From Oscillospiraceae bacterium (lineage in GTDB: Bacteria > Bacillota > Clostridia > Oscillospirales > CAG-272), in NCBI GenBank assembly GCA_015064505.1, contig SVSB01000003.1, positions 24,122 to 88,121 on the forward strand: a stretch of DNA of 64,000 nucleotides, read 5' to 3'. Shown one piece after another: positions 1 through 9,569 of this stretch. A program made the position numbers and the translations under genes. How positions within the stretch are numbered: position 1 is the stretch's first letter; every line of letters begins with the position of its first letter. Under the pieces are notes generated by a model. That model did no database searches. It was not told the origin of the DNA and saw only the letters and a program-made list of their open reading frames with translations.

Positions 1-1
1 A

Positions 2-406
2 ATTACCTACGTGCTTATTGCCTTTGTGGCGGTCTCCCTTATCGTATCGTCTATTATGATAGGCGTTGTTACCCTTATCTCCGTTCAGGAAAGAACCAAG
101 GAGATAGGAATCCTCCGCGCCATCGGAGCGTCCAAGAAGAACGTTTCCGGTATGTTCAACGCGGAAACGGTAATAATAGGCTTTACTTCGGGTCTTATCG
201 GCGTGCTTACCACCTATCTGCTGTGCATACCCATAAATCTGATACTGCACCACCTTACGGGAATAAATAACTTAAGCGCACAGCTTCCCATCCCTGTGGC
301 CGCAATACTCGTTGCCATCAGCGTGCTTCTTACGCTCATAAGCGGTATAATTCCCTCCCGCAGTGCCGCAAAGAAGGATCCCGTGGTGGCTCTCCGAACC
401 GAATAA
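2..406 (+). CDS. ABC transporter permease, FtsX/MacB-like C-terminal part (5' truncated by window edge)
   Basis: VISVQERTKEIGILRAIGASKKNV and C-terminal PSRSAAKKDPVVALRTE are typical of FtsX-family permeases; frame is open to the window start. Confidence 0.85.
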   Translation: MTYVLIAFVAVSLIVSSIMIGVVTLISVQERTKEIGILRAIGASKKNVSGMFNAETVIIGFTSGLIGVLTTYLLCIPINLILHHLTGINNLSAQLPIPVAAILVAISVLLTLISGIIPSRSAAKKDPVVALRTE

Positions 407-415
407 GAGGATCTT

Positions 416-1351
416 ATGACGAATATCAGTACTAAAAAGACATTGGATTTCGCACCCGTTTCCATTGAGCACAAGGAAGAGTACGACAAGCTGCTTTCAG
501 AATGCGGCGAGGTGGGATGCGAGTTCTCCTTTGCAAATCTTTATCTGTGGGGAAGGCAGAGCATTGCCTTCCACTGCGGATGTGCATTGCTTTTCTCTCA
601 ATTCAACAGAAAAAGCGTATATCCCTTCCCCGTTGGTAACGGCGATACCAAAGCCGCCATTGACGCGATAATCGACGACGCGGAGGCAAGAGGCATTACC
701 TGCCGCATAACCGGAATGACCGCAAAAAGAAAAGAGCTGCTTGAAGCGCTGTACCCCGGCAAATTTTCCTTTCATTGCGATGAGGGCTCCTTTGACTACG
801 TGTACGCGATCGACGATCTTGCGGACCTTGCGGGCAAAAAATACCACTCCAAGCGCAACCATTACAACCGCTTTGCGGAGATCTACGAGGGCTTTGCCGT
901 TGAACCCATAACGGAAGGCAACGCAGAAAAGATCAAGCTCGCGGCGGAAAAATGGTACAAGGAGCGATTGGAGGCCGACCCCAACGCGGATCTGGAGATG
1001 GAGAGAGTCGCTCTTATGCGGGCACTCAGGCATATGCACGCGCTTGAGATGGACGGCATTGCCCTTACCCTTGATGGGGAGGTTATGGCGTTCACCCTTG
1101 GAAGCTTTCTTTCCGAAAATACCTTTGACGTGCAATTTGAGAAGGCGCTTTCCGCTTATAACGGGGCTTACGCCGCAGTAAATTGCGAGTTTGCACGATA
1201 CCTGCGTGATAAATACCCCTCGCTCCTGTATCTGGATCGCGAGGAGGATATGGGACTTGAGGGTCTGCGCAAGGCAAAAAAGAGCTATCACCCACACCAT
1301 CAGATCGAAAAATGCTGGGCGCATTTAAAAAGCGAAGAGTACGAATATTAA
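416..1351 (+). CDS. DUF2156-like (phosphatidylglycerol lysyltransferase C-terminal/GNAT fold) protein
   Basis: Complete ORF; DYVYAIDDLADLAGKKYHSKRNHYNRF and NREEDMGLEGLRKAKKSYHP-type motifs of DUF2156 proteins. Confidence 0.75.
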   Translation: MTNISTKKTLDFAPVSIEHKEEYDKLLSECGEVGCEFSFANLYLWGRQSIAFHCGCALLFSQFNRKSVYPFPVGNGDTKAAIDAIIDDAEARGITCRITGMTAKRKELLEALYPGKFSFHCDEGSFDYVYAIDDLADLAGKKYHSKRNHYNRFAEIYEGFAVEPITEGNAEKIKLAAEKWYKERLEADPNADLEMERVALMRALRHMHALEMDGIALTLDGEVMAFTLGSFLSENTFDVQFEKALSAYNGAYAAVNCEFARYLRDKYPSLLYLDREEDMGLEGLRKAKKSYHPHHQIEKCWAHLKSEEYEY

Positions 1352-1356
1352 AAAAA

Positions 1357-1395
1357 CGGTCCCAAATGCCTTTGAGCGTTTGAGACCGATTTTTT
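1357..1395. terminator. Hairpin terminator between convergent genes
   Basis: cggtcccaaatgc...gcgtttgagaccg followed by T-run. Confidence 0.7.
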
Positions 1396-1420
1396 GATTT
1401 TAAAGACCTTTCGAAGGCGC

Positions 1421-2209
1421 TTATTTATCGGTTTTTGGTACTATTGGATAAAGCTGAGCGGAGTTGCCCCCGTCAACCACAAGTTCTGCGCCCGTGGTAT
1501 TGCGGGCATGCGCCGCAAAATACCATACTGCGTCCGCAACGTCCCTGCCCGTGGCAACGTCGCCGAGAGGAGTATACCTGGAGGGAACGTTTTTGTAAAA
1601 ATCGGGATTTTTCTCCCAACGGTCGGTTCTTATCATACCGGGAAGAACCGCGTTTACTCTGATGTTATACTTGCCCAGATCAAGCGCCATTGCGCGCATC
1701 ATACCAAGCTGTCCGCCCTTTGAAGCAGAATAAGCCACCCTGTCGGGAATAGCTCTGTACGCAGTATTGGAGTTTACGAAAACTATGTTTCCGCCGCCGT
1801 TATTCCTCATACGTCTGCCCGCGTGCTCGCAAAGGCAGTAATTCCAGACAACGTTTGTGTTCAAAACCCTGATAAAATCTGAAAGCGGATTTTCAAAGAG
1901 CTTGATGCCGAGCCCCTGATCCGCCGCGTTCAGCACGAGGGTTTCAACGAACAGGCCCTTTTTATCAATATCCTCGAACATTTTTATCACGGAGGTCTCG
2001 TCAACAGTACCGTCCTCGCAGATTGAACCAAGAGCATATCCCACCACCGTAACGCCCGGGAATGCGCTTTTGTATTCCTGCTCCTTGACGGCAACCTGAT
2101 CGGACTTTCTGCCCGTAAATATTACGTTATATCCTTCTTCCGCAAACTTTTCCACAATATCGACTCCGGTGTTGATGCAAGCACCGGTGATTAAAGCCGC
2201 TTTTCTCAT
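1421..2209 (-). CDS. SDR family oxidoreductase
   Basis: N-terminal LITGACINTGVDIVEKFAEEGYNVIFTGR; YSASKGG active-site motif. Confidence 0.9.
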   Translation of the reverse strand: MRKAALITGACINTGVDIVEKFAEEGYNVIFTGRKSDQVAVKEQEYKSAFPGVTVVGYALGSICEDGTVDETSVIKMFEDIDKKGLFVETLVLNAADQGLGIKLFENPLSDFIRVLNTNVVWNYCLCEHAGRRMRNNGGGNIVFVNSNTAYRAIPDRVAYSASKGGQLGMMRAMALDLGKYNIRVNAVLPGMIRTDRWEKNPDFYKNVPSRYTPLGDVATGRDVADAVWYFAAHARNTTGAELVVDGGNSAQLYPIVPKTDK

Positions 2210-2219
2210 TTCGTCCTCG

Positions 2220-3380
2220 TTAAAAATAGAATTCGGTCTTTGCCGGGCGGATATCCGTCAGCGCGCCCGTATAATGGCGAAGATTGCGTTCCATATATGG
2301 ATGCTCAAGACACGCCTCCTCGTTTATCTCAATACCAAGACCCGGCTTATCGCCGATCTTAATTCTGCCGTTTTCGTAAACGAGCGCTTCGTTCGTAACG
2401 TCTTTTCGCCATTCCACGTCGCTGTACATAATTTCCAGAATGCAGAAATTGGGACAGCAAGCGGCAAGCTCCAAAGTTGCCGCGTTGGCAACGGGCCCCG
2501 AAGGATTATGGGGCGCAAAGGGTACGTAATTTGCCTCCGCTATAGCCGCGACTTTTTTCAGCTCCATAATTCCTCCCGCGTGAGAGATATCGGGTTGAAT
2601 ATAATCGCAGGCACGTCGGCGGAAAAGCTCGTTATAATCAAAGCGGGTGTAAAGTCTTTCCCCTGCAGCTATGGCAACCGGAGATTTTGCACGCACGGCT
2701 TCAAGAGCCTCAAGATTGTTTGGAGGCACCGGCTCCTCAAGGAACATAGGCTTGAACTGCTCCACCTCTTTGGCTATCTTGATGCCCGTGGGAACGTCAA
2801 AGCGACCGTGCGCCTCAATAAGCAGATCCACCTTATCGCCCACCGCCTCACGCACCGCTCCGATACAACGCAGAGCCTTATCAAGATCTGCGTTAGAGAT
2901 CTGCAGATAGCTTTTTCCGAAGGGATCCCATTTCATTGCGGTAACGCCTCGCTTCACCGCCTCCTTTGCTTTAGCAGCAAATTCCTCGGGCTCCCTTGCA
3001 CCTGCAAACCAGCCGTTTACGTAAATGCGGCAATCCTCGTTCACCTTACCGCCCAGCAGCTGATAAACGGGCACTCCGAGGGATTTTCCGAGAATATCCC
3101 AAAGTGCCATCTCAACGGCGGACAGTGCGGACATAAGCACGGCACCGCCGCGCCAATACGCATCGCGGTAGATATCGTGATAATGCTTTTCTATCTGCCT
3201 TGGATCCTTGCCCACAAGATAACTTTTGATATGCTCCACGGCGCCCGCAAGCGCCTTTTCCTTATATTCGAGAGTGCCTTCGCCCACGCCCGTGATCCCC
3301 TCGTCGGTGTAGACCTTCACGAAGACCCAGTTGGTGCGAAAGCAATCCACCACAAAGGTTTTTACGTCCGTTACCTTCAT
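2220..3380 (-). CDS. Mandelate racemase/muconate lactonizing enzyme family protein, D-galactonate dehydratase-like
   Basis: MKVTDVKTFVVD... TAMKWDPFGKSYLQ, FLEEPVPPNN, IAAGERLYTRFD, DISHAGGIME, PHNPSGPVA; likely start is the internal Met at 3380 rather than the ORF-track start. Confidence 0.85.
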   Translation of the reverse strand: MKVTDVKTFVVDCFRTNWVFVKVYTDEGITGVGEGTLEYKEKALAGAVEHIKSYLVGKDPRQIEKHYHDIYRDAYWRGGAVLMSALSAVEMALWDILGKSLGVPVYQLLGGKVNEDCRIYVNGWFAGAREPEEFAAKAKEAVKRGVTAMKWDPFGKSYLQISNADLDKALRCIGAVREAVGDKVDLLIEAHGRFDVPTGIKIAKEVEQFKPMFLEEPVPPNNLEALEAVRAKSPVAIAAGERLYTRFDYNELFRRRACDYIQPDISHAGGIMELKKVAAIAEANYVPFAPHNPSGPVANAATLELAACCPNFCILEIMYSDVEWRKDVTNEALVYENGRIKIGDKPGLGIEINEEACLEHPYMERNLRHYTGALTDIRPAKTEFYF

Positions 3381-3587
3381 TTTACTTCTCTTTTCATTTA
3401 CAAATATTCGGCACCCGTACGCTCTTGCAAAAATCCTTTTATTTATGATCGTACGCACCCATTACATTATATATTTAAATAACCGTTCAATAATATAAGA
3501 TTATTGCCGCGTTTTTTAGAAATATTATCTTTTCGACCTTCGCACCGTTTTTTCAAAAGAGTACCGTCATCGTCCCATTGGCAAAAA

Positions 3588-3640
3588 CGAAAAAGGGCGA
3601 CCCCAATGCCAAACGGCATTTGAGTCACCCTTTTCCTTAA
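3588..3640. terminator. Hairpin terminator downstream of the AraC-family gene
   Basis: aaaagggcgac...atgccaaacggcat...gtcaccctttt. Confidence 0.65.
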
Positions 3641-3652
3641 GACACTTTAAGC

Positions 3653-4468
3653 TCAATTCCCTTGCTCGTATTTTTCTACGGCGGTTCTTGCGTATTCTCT
3701 CGGGGATACGCCCATACAGCGCTTGAAGGCGTAGCTGAAATATGATTGGGAAGAAAAACCGCACTCGTACGCGATATCCGTAACGGTCATATCCGTGGAA
3801 ACAAGCAGCTCCGTCGATCTTTTGATCCTTTGATACTCGATGTAATCCCGCAAAGTCTTTCCCGTTGAAGCTTTGAAAAGCTTATGGAAATACGCGGGGG
3901 TGAATTTTGCATTATTTGCAAGCTTCTCAAGGGTAAGATCCGACGAGAGATTGCTTCTTATATAATCTATCGTCTGCTCTATTACTCTTCGGTTGCTGTT
4001 CTTTTCTCTGTGTCTTCTGCCGCAGACCTCCGCATTCTTTGAGATCAGATAGATCAGCTCAAGGATAAGGCTTTGAAGCATCAACTCACCGTCAGCGGTT
4101 TCAAGACTGTAATACTCGCACATACCGATAAATATATCACGGACACGCTTGTTATCCGATAATTCAATAAAATCGGGGAGCTTCATAAGCGTATCGTAAA
4201 GCTTACCCTCTTTGATTATAAGATGAATATAATAACACTTGAACGGAAGTCTCGTGTGGCGCATTTGCCCCGGCTTTGCGCAGATAACGCAGCTATCGTC
4301 TATCCTGTGCTCCCCGTCGTCAATATATGACGTGCCTCCGCATTCAGTGGGGATCTCGATCTCAAACATCGTGGTCTTTCTGTTTTTTGTAACGGAACGG
4401 TTCTTTACGGCAAGCTGTGCGTTAAATATCCCCGCCGAAATGACCTGTGGTAATACCAAATTTTCCAT
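3653..4468 (-). CDS. AraC family transcriptional regulator
   Basis: C-terminal double HTH: LEKLANNAKFTPAYFHKLFKASTGKTLRDYIEYQRIKRSTELLVSTDMTVTDIAYECGFSSQSYFSYAFKRCMGVSPREYAR. Confidence 0.93.
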   Translation of the reverse strand: MENLVLPQVISAGIFNAQLAVKNRSVTKNRKTTMFEIEIPTECGGTSYIDDGEHRIDDSCVICAKPGQMRHTRLPFKCYYIHLIIKEGKLYDTLMKLPDFIELSDNKRVRDIFIGMCEYYSLETADGELMLQSLILELIYLISKNAEVCGRRHREKNSNRRVIEQTIDYIRSNLSSDLTLEKLANNAKFTPAYFHKLFKASTGKTLRDYIEYQRIKRSTELLVSTDMTVTDIAYECGFSSQSYFSYAFKRCMGVSPREYARTAVEKYEQGN

Positions 4469-4580
4469 ACTGCCTCAAAAATAACAATATTTCTAACAAA
4501 CTTATTAGTTTTTCTGTATTTATCAAGCAAGATATATTATATAATGAAAACACAAGCTTGTCAATGGAAAGGAGCTAAAA

Positions 4581-5438
4581 ATGAAAAAATTTGAAGTAAA
4601 GGACCACGAACCGTCTTATCTTCCCGAGGGAGAATGGGAGCTTGTGTGGGCGGATGAATTCGACGGAACGGAGCTTGACACAACGAAGTGGGATTACAGA
4701 GCAAACTTCTGGGGCAGACCCTTTGAGGCGTATACCGATCAAGGCGTAATTCTTGACGGTAACAGCCACGTGGAGCTGCACAGAACGGAGCGCGACGGAT
4801 TCTACGTTTCTCCTCAGCTTCAGACGGGAACCAACTCCTTCGATATACCTAAATCAGATAACTCCAGACCCCCAAGCGGCAACGATGCTTTCTGGCCTCT
4901 TGCAAATCTTGAGGCTCCCAAATTCGTTCACCGCTACGGATATTACGAGTGCAGATGCAAATTCCAGAAGTATCCCGAGCAGATGTGGAGCGCATTCTGG
5001 ACCCAGTCCCCTTCCATCGGTACCCGTTTTGAGCCCGAGTGGTGCGGAGTTGAATCCGACATAATGGAGTGCTTCCACGCAGGCAAAGCTACCACGGGCA
5101 ATATTATGGGCGGTTACGGCTCCCAGTGCAGGCAGGAAGGCAGAGTAAAATACGAGCTTGAAGAAACGGAGGACGGCTGGCATTATTTCGGTATGGACTG
5201 GGAGCCCGACGGTTACGTATTCTATTGCGACGGCAAGGAGGTATCCCGCTGTAACGGTCACGTTTCCCACGTTCCGCAGTTTCTGCTTCTTACCACCGAG
5301 GTGCGCGGCTACAGACGCATCCGCCAGATGAAGGAAAAGGGCGAGAATCTGACACAGGCAAAGTTCGCAGTAAAGGGCGAATTTGTGGACGATGCGTTCA
5401 TAGTTGACTTCGTAAGAGTATTCGATAAAATCGGTTAA
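4581..5438 (+). CDS. Glycoside hydrolase family 16-like protein, no signal peptide
   Basis: LVWADEFDGTELDTTKWDY; catalytic-type motif ESDIME; GWHYFGMDWEPDGYVFYCDGKEV. Confidence 0.88.
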   Translation: MKKFEVKDHEPSYLPEGEWELVWADEFDGTELDTTKWDYRANFWGRPFEAYTDQGVILDGNSHVELHRTERDGFYVSPQLQTGTNSFDIPKSDNSRPPSGNDAFWPLANLEAPKFVHRYGYYECRCKFQKYPEQMWSAFWTQSPSIGTRFEPEWCGVESDIMECFHAGKATTGNIMGGYGSQCRQEGRVKYELEETEDGWHYFGMDWEPDGYVFYCDGKEVSRCNGHVSHVPQFLLLTTEVRGYRRIRQMKEKGENLTQAKFAVKGEFVDDAFIVDFVRVFDKIG

Positions 5439-5443
5439 TAACC

Positions 5444-5480
5444 AAAAATCGGCTGTGCAAGCTTGCACAGCCGATTTTTT
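5444..5480. terminator. Bidirectional terminator
   Basis: aaaaatcggctgtgcaagcttgcacagccgattttt perfect palindrome between convergent genes. Confidence 0.85.
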
Positions 5481-7018
5481 TACTTTGTTACCATAATGAT
5501 CTCGGAAAAAGCGGCGTAATCGTTGCCGTCAGCAAGATGCGCAACGATCTTGATGCTCTCCACGAGAGTGCCCTCAGGCAGATAACGGAGATTTGCCACA
5601 ACGGGGTTACCGGCGTCTCCGCGGAACTTGAGCCCCTCAATAACGTACTGACCGTTGATGATAACGTCAACGGAATCGGGACGGTATCCCTCATACGAGG
5701 AAGGATATACCCACACGGAAACTATATTCTCGGGCTTATCGGTCTTGATCTCCACGTATCCGCCCTCGTCAAGAGAGTAGATATCCGTAAGACGGGAATT
5801 TGCAATGCCGTCAAAGAGGTATTTTATATCGCTCTTGGAGGCAAACTCCGCCTTTTCTCCGCTTCCGACGTAGGTAAAGCCGCTGTTAAGATGGAAATAT
5901 CCGTTTGCACCGGAAGGCAGAGGACGCTTTACTTCGCTTGGTCCGTCAACGGCAAGAGTACCGTCCTCACGCACGACGAGTCTGTCGATCGCAAGGCTGC
6001 GTCCCTTATCCGTGTTCGGAGGAACGGTGTGAACGTGGTACACCACGTAGATCTCCGTGCCGTCGGGAGAACGGAGTATGTTACAGTGACCGGGACCCGT
6101 TACCGTATCGCCGTTACCGGAAAGTATACGGGAATCCTTGGTCTTATCAAAGAATCTGAGGGGAGTATCGGAGGTTGCGTAGCCAACGGAATAATACTGG
6201 GAAACGTAGTAGTTTGCGCTGTAAAGCAGATAATAGGTACCGTTCTGCTTGAAAACAACGGGACCCTCGTTCCAAAGGGTGTTACCGCTTTTGAGCTCCC
6301 AATCGTATTCGGGAGTGGAGATAAGTATGGGCTCACCGATAATGCCGCTGAAGTCGGGCTTCACCTCAACGCCCCAGGTCTGGCTTGTCTTTTTGCCGTT
6401 AACGATATTGGTGGAGCAATCCTTGGAATAATAGAAATATATCCTTCCGTCGTCATCAAAGAAGAGGCTTGCGTCTATAACGCTGAAGTCGGGAGAAAAG
6501 AAGGGCTTGCCGTAGTTAAGGGTCTTGAAAACGCCGTTGGGAGTATCGCATACGGCGATATCAATGGAATGATACTTTTCTCCCTTTGCGGAAAAGATAA
6601 AGTAGAACTTACCGTTATACTCGTACATTTCGGGCGCCCATCCCTTTTCCTTTGCCCATCCGGTATCGGAAAGCTTAAGAATGGGGGTGTTTTGAACCGT
6701 CCAATGGACAAGGTCCTTAGAGGTGCGAACCTTGTACTGGGAGCCGCCTGTACAATAGAGATAATAGGTATCTCCGTGCTTAAGAATAAAGGGGTCTGCA
6801 GTGCCATCTGTAAGATTATTGGTATAATAAGAATTATTGAACATCATACCGTTATCGATGGTCGTCAATGGAATTACCTCCTCCGTTGTGTCTGCCGCGG
6901 TGGTCTCTTCCGAGGGATCCGTCTGCGCGGTGGTATCTGCAGGGGGATTTGCCGAGCAGGAGCAAAGCGTTAGCACAATCAGCGCCCCCGCTCCAAGTCT
7001 TTTGATCAGTCCTTTCAT
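5480..7018 (-). CDS. GH43 family lipoprotein
   Basis: Lipobox LTLCSCS; ADPFILKHGDTYYLYCTGGS; WAPEMYEYNGKFYFIFSAKG; DASLFFDDDGRIYFYYS; GPGHCNILRSPDGTEIYVVYHVH. Confidence 0.9.
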   Translation of the reverse strand: MKGLIKRLGAGALIVLTLCSCSANPPADTTAQTDPSEETTAADTTEEVIPLTTIDNGMMFNNSYYTNNLTDGTADPFILKHGDTYYLYCTGGSQYKVRTSKDLVHWTVQNTPILKLSDTGWAKEKGWAPEMYEYNGKFYFIFSAKGEKYHSIDIAVCDTPNGVFKTLNYGKPFFSPDFSVIDASLFFDDDGRIYFYYSKDCSTNIVNGKKTSQTWGVEVKPDFSGIIGEPILISTPEYDWELKSGNTLWNEGPVVFKQNGTYYLLYSANYYVSQYYSVGYATSDTPLRFFDKTKDSRILSGNGDTVTGPGHCNILRSPDGTEIYVVYHVHTVPPNTDKGRSLAIDRLVVREDGTLAVDGPSEVKRPLPSGANGYFHLNSGFTYVGSGEKAEFASKSDIKYLFDGIANSRLTDIYSLDEGGYVEIKTDKPENIVSVWVYPSSYEGYRPDSVDVIINGQYVIEGLKFRGDAGNPVVANLRYLPEGTLVESIKIVAHLADGNDYAAFSEIIMVTK

Positions 7019-7031
7019 CGTTTCTCCTTTA

Positions 7032-7748
7032 TTATTTTATAATTTTTATGGGAAGCTCGGTAACGGAATAGTGCTGCCCCTCGCTATCGTACAAATAAGC
7101 AGTAAGCACTATGCTGTCCACCTTGTAAGCCTCAGCGCCCCCCGTAAGCTTAACGGAGGTAATTATCGTTTCGTCCTTCATCTGCCATTGGAGCAGATGG
7201 GAATACCACTGGCCGTCTATCTGATTCACGTCGTCGTAAATATAGACCTCAAGATACTTGTTATATGCGGCTTCCGTATCCTCGGGACACAGGATGTCAA
7301 CGGTTACCTTTTCTCCGCCCGTCAGGTAAAATTCAAGCAAATATCCAAGCTTCATGCCCTCAAGCTCGGGATAATCTTCCCATCCCTTGCCCCAGAAGGA
7401 TTTATAGCTCTTTTCGCTGACTCCGTCAACGGCGGGGATGATCCCGAAGCAACCAACGTCTCTTCCCTGCACGCAAGTGCCTTTATAGCTATCGATCACA
7501 GCAAAGGTATCGCTTAGATCGTCAAGAAAGAAGGAAAGCTTTGGAAGCACGGGGGCGGGCGGCTCTGTAACGGGTGGTTCCGTAACAGGAGCTTCCGTAC
7601 TGATTCCCGTTGTAACCGCAGGCTCGCTTACGGAATCCGCAATATCCCCCATATCGGGAAGCGGATCGGTAGTAACGGGAATGGGCCCTCCACCGGAAGA
7701 GCAGGAGCAGAGTATTACGATTAAAAATACAGCAAAAAACCTTTTCAT
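7032..7748 (-). CDS. Secreted lipoprotein of unknown function
   Basis: MKRFFAVFLIVILCSCSSGGG lipobox, Thr/Pro-rich linker; abuts GH43 gene. Confidence 0.7.
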   Translation of the reverse strand: MKRFFAVFLIVILCSCSSGGGPIPVTTDPLPDMGDIADSVSEPAVTTGISTEAPVTEPPVTEPPAPVLPKLSFFLDDLSDTFAVIDSYKGTCVQGRDVGCFGIIPAVDGVSEKSYKSFWGKGWEDYPELEGMKLGYLLEFYLTGGEKVTVDILCPEDTEAAYNKYLEVYIYDDVNQIDGQWYSHLLQWQMKDETIITSVKLTGGAEAYKVDSIVLTAYLYDSEGQHYSVTELPIKIIK

Positions 7749-7827
7749 ATCTTCACTCCGATCCATTCACAGTATAGTTTAATATTATCACAGATCACGC
7801 AACAAATCAAGGCATTTAAAGAAAACC

Positions 7828-7863
7828 ACAAAAAAAGGCGGTACCCGCAGGTACCGCCCTTTA
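7828..7863. terminator. Hairpin terminator
   Basis: aaaaaaggcggtacc cgca ggtaccgccctttt. Confidence 0.75.
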
Positions 7864-7871
7864 AGATAAGC

Positions 7872-9389
7872 TTAGTTTTCTTTTCTCTTGATTACTACTA
7901 CTGCACCAAGGCAAACGGCTGCCGCTGCCGCAAACACGGCAAGAAGGCTTCCGTCACCGGTGGGAGGAGTAACCTCACCCGTTGCCGCGGTGGTATCAAC
8001 TACTGCCGCGGTAGTATCAACGGTTGCAGCAGTGGTGTCAACTACTGCGGCGGTAGTCACAACAGCCTCTGTGGTAACTACTGCCTCTGTAGTAACTACA
8101 GGCTCCGTGGTAACGGGGGTCTCGCCTGCGAGAGGTCCGTACTTTACGTTAGCCTCTGCAACGGAAGCGTCGATAACTACCTTATCGGACTTTTCCGTTA
8201 CGTTAACGAAGGTGTTAACGCCATCCTTGCCGAGAACGGTAAGAACGGGAACGGCGCCCTCAAGGGTGATCTTGGAAGCGTCGATATTGAAGTTTACTGC
8301 GGATTTTGCGCCGTAGGTAAGGTTAGCAAAGCTGCCGGGAGCAAACTGAGAAGCAACCAGCTGGGGACCCTTTGCATCACGGTCACGGTAGAACGTACCG
8401 CCGAGAACGTTAACGTTGATAACGCCGTTCTGGGTGCAATCGCCGTTGGGCTTGCCTGCGGTTCCTACGTTACCGAAAGCAGAGATCTCGCCGTAGAAGT
8501 CACCGCCGGTAATATTGATGTTACCAACGAACTTTTCGCCTGTGCTGATCTGGTAAGTACCCATAACGCTTAAGTTGGTTGCACTGCCGTTATTGTAGTT
8601 GCCGGTCCAGTATGCGTAGCTACCGCCGCTGATATTAAGGGTTACGTTGCAATCAACGGTGTTGCGCATAACTATATCACGGTCACCGATACGAACGGAC
8701 ATCCAGTCGCCGCCTGCGAAGTTGAGAACCACGTCGTCGGTAATAACGTAATCACCCTCAATACCGATATTGGAGGAGTTCTGTCCTGCGATATAATAAG
8801 GAGCGTAGTTGCGCTTATTAGTGTCAACGTAGTCGTTGAAGCTTCTGTCAAACCATTCAACTCCGTCAATTCCCTCGTATACGGTCTTAATGTTGGCACC
8901 GAAGGTTGCGTTGTTCCAATAGCCTGCAATAGCAGGGCTCTTCTTTGCAGCGGAGGGAACGCAGAAATCAATGTAATCAAATACGTAGTCGCCCTGGAAA
9001 GCAAATGCGTTTGCACTTCCCTGATTGAAGATAAGGCGTGCACAGGTAGCATCGGAGCCGTAACGCTGTGCGCGGTAGTCAACGCCGTCGTAGAAGGAAG
9101 TAACGGTGATAACGCCGCTGTGAGTGGGCATTACGTTGGTGGTGGGCTCAATGGTAACCTGACCCATAACAACGATAACACCGCCGTTTGCGGCAAGCTT
9201 TTCAACTGCCTTCTGAAGAGTTGCAACGGGGGCGTCTGCGGTTCCCGCATTGGAATCGTTACCTGCATTGGCAACGAAAACAACGTTATCGCTCTTTGCA
9301 ATTCCGTCAGCGGCGGAAACGCCGATAACAAGAGTGGAAAGAGCCAAAACCAGTGCGAGAACAAAAGAAAATACGTTGAGCTTTTTCAT
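7872..9389 (-). CDS. Surface beta-helix (pectin-lyase-fold-like) protein with C-terminal PPTGD/TM/KRK anchor
   Basis: Signal peptide; VVFVANAGNDSNAGTADAPVATLQKAVEKLAANGGVIVVMGQVT; repeated ITGGDF/SGGSY turns; Thr-rich stalk; PPTGDGSLLAVFAAAAAVCLGAVVVIKRKEN. Confidence 0.75.
   Translation of the reverse strand: MKKLNVFSFVLALVLALSTLVIGVSAADGIAKSDNVVFVANAGNDSNAGTADAPVATLQKAVEKLAANGGVIVVMGQVTIEPTTNVMPTHSGVITVTSFYDGVDYRAQRYGSDATCARLIFNQGSANAFAFQGDYVFDYIDFCVPSAAKKSPAIAGYWNNATFGANIKTVYEGIDGVEWFDRSFNDYVDTNKRNYAPYYIAGQNSSNIGIEGDYVITDDVVLNFAGGDWMSVRIGDRDIVMRNTVDCNVTLNISGGSYAYWTGNYNNGSATNLSVMGTYQISTGEKFVGNINITGGDFYGEISAFGNVGTAGKPNGDCTQNGVINVNVLGGTFYRDRDAKGPQLVASQFAPGSFANLTYGAKSAVNFNIDASKITLEGAVPVLTVLGKDGVNTFVNVTEKSDKVVIDASVAEANVKYGPLAGETPVTTEPVVTTEAVVTTEAVVTTAAVVDTTAATVDTTAAVVDTTAATGEVTPPTGDGSLLAVFAAAAAVCLGAVVVIKRKEN
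7987..8112. repeat. In-frame Thr/Val/Ala-rich minisatellite (21-nt and 18-nt units) in stalk region
   Basis: Protein VVTTEA x n then VDTTAAT x n; DNA reads as imperfect tandem ggtagtatcaacggttgcagca / gtggtaactactgcctct units. Confidence 0.75.
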
Positions 9390-9506
9390 ATTTGTACCTC
9401 TTTAAATCGGTCTTAACGACCTTATTTTGCCTTATTGTAGCACGAGAAAATAACGTTACGCAACCGATTTTCCGACTCGTTTGTATTTTTCCGCATAGTT
9501 TTTAAA

Positions 9507-9542
9507 CAAAAGCGGACCGCTCCTTCCGAAGCGGTCCGCTTA
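9507..9542. terminator. Hairpin terminator
   Basis: agcggaccgct ccttcc/gaagcggtccgctt inverted repeat. Confidence 0.7.
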
Positions 9543-9569
9543 TTAAGTTCAGTTAAAGATCAAGGACAA

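Noticed and set aside
2169-3482. 437-aa plus-strand ORF
   Set aside because: Exactly antisense to the well-supported DgoD-like gene; low-complexity basic composition and no domain signature; shadow ORF from codon bias.
5537-6973. 478-aa plus-strand ORF
   Set aside because: Antisense to the GH43 lipoprotein (5480-7018), which has clear motifs and lipobox.
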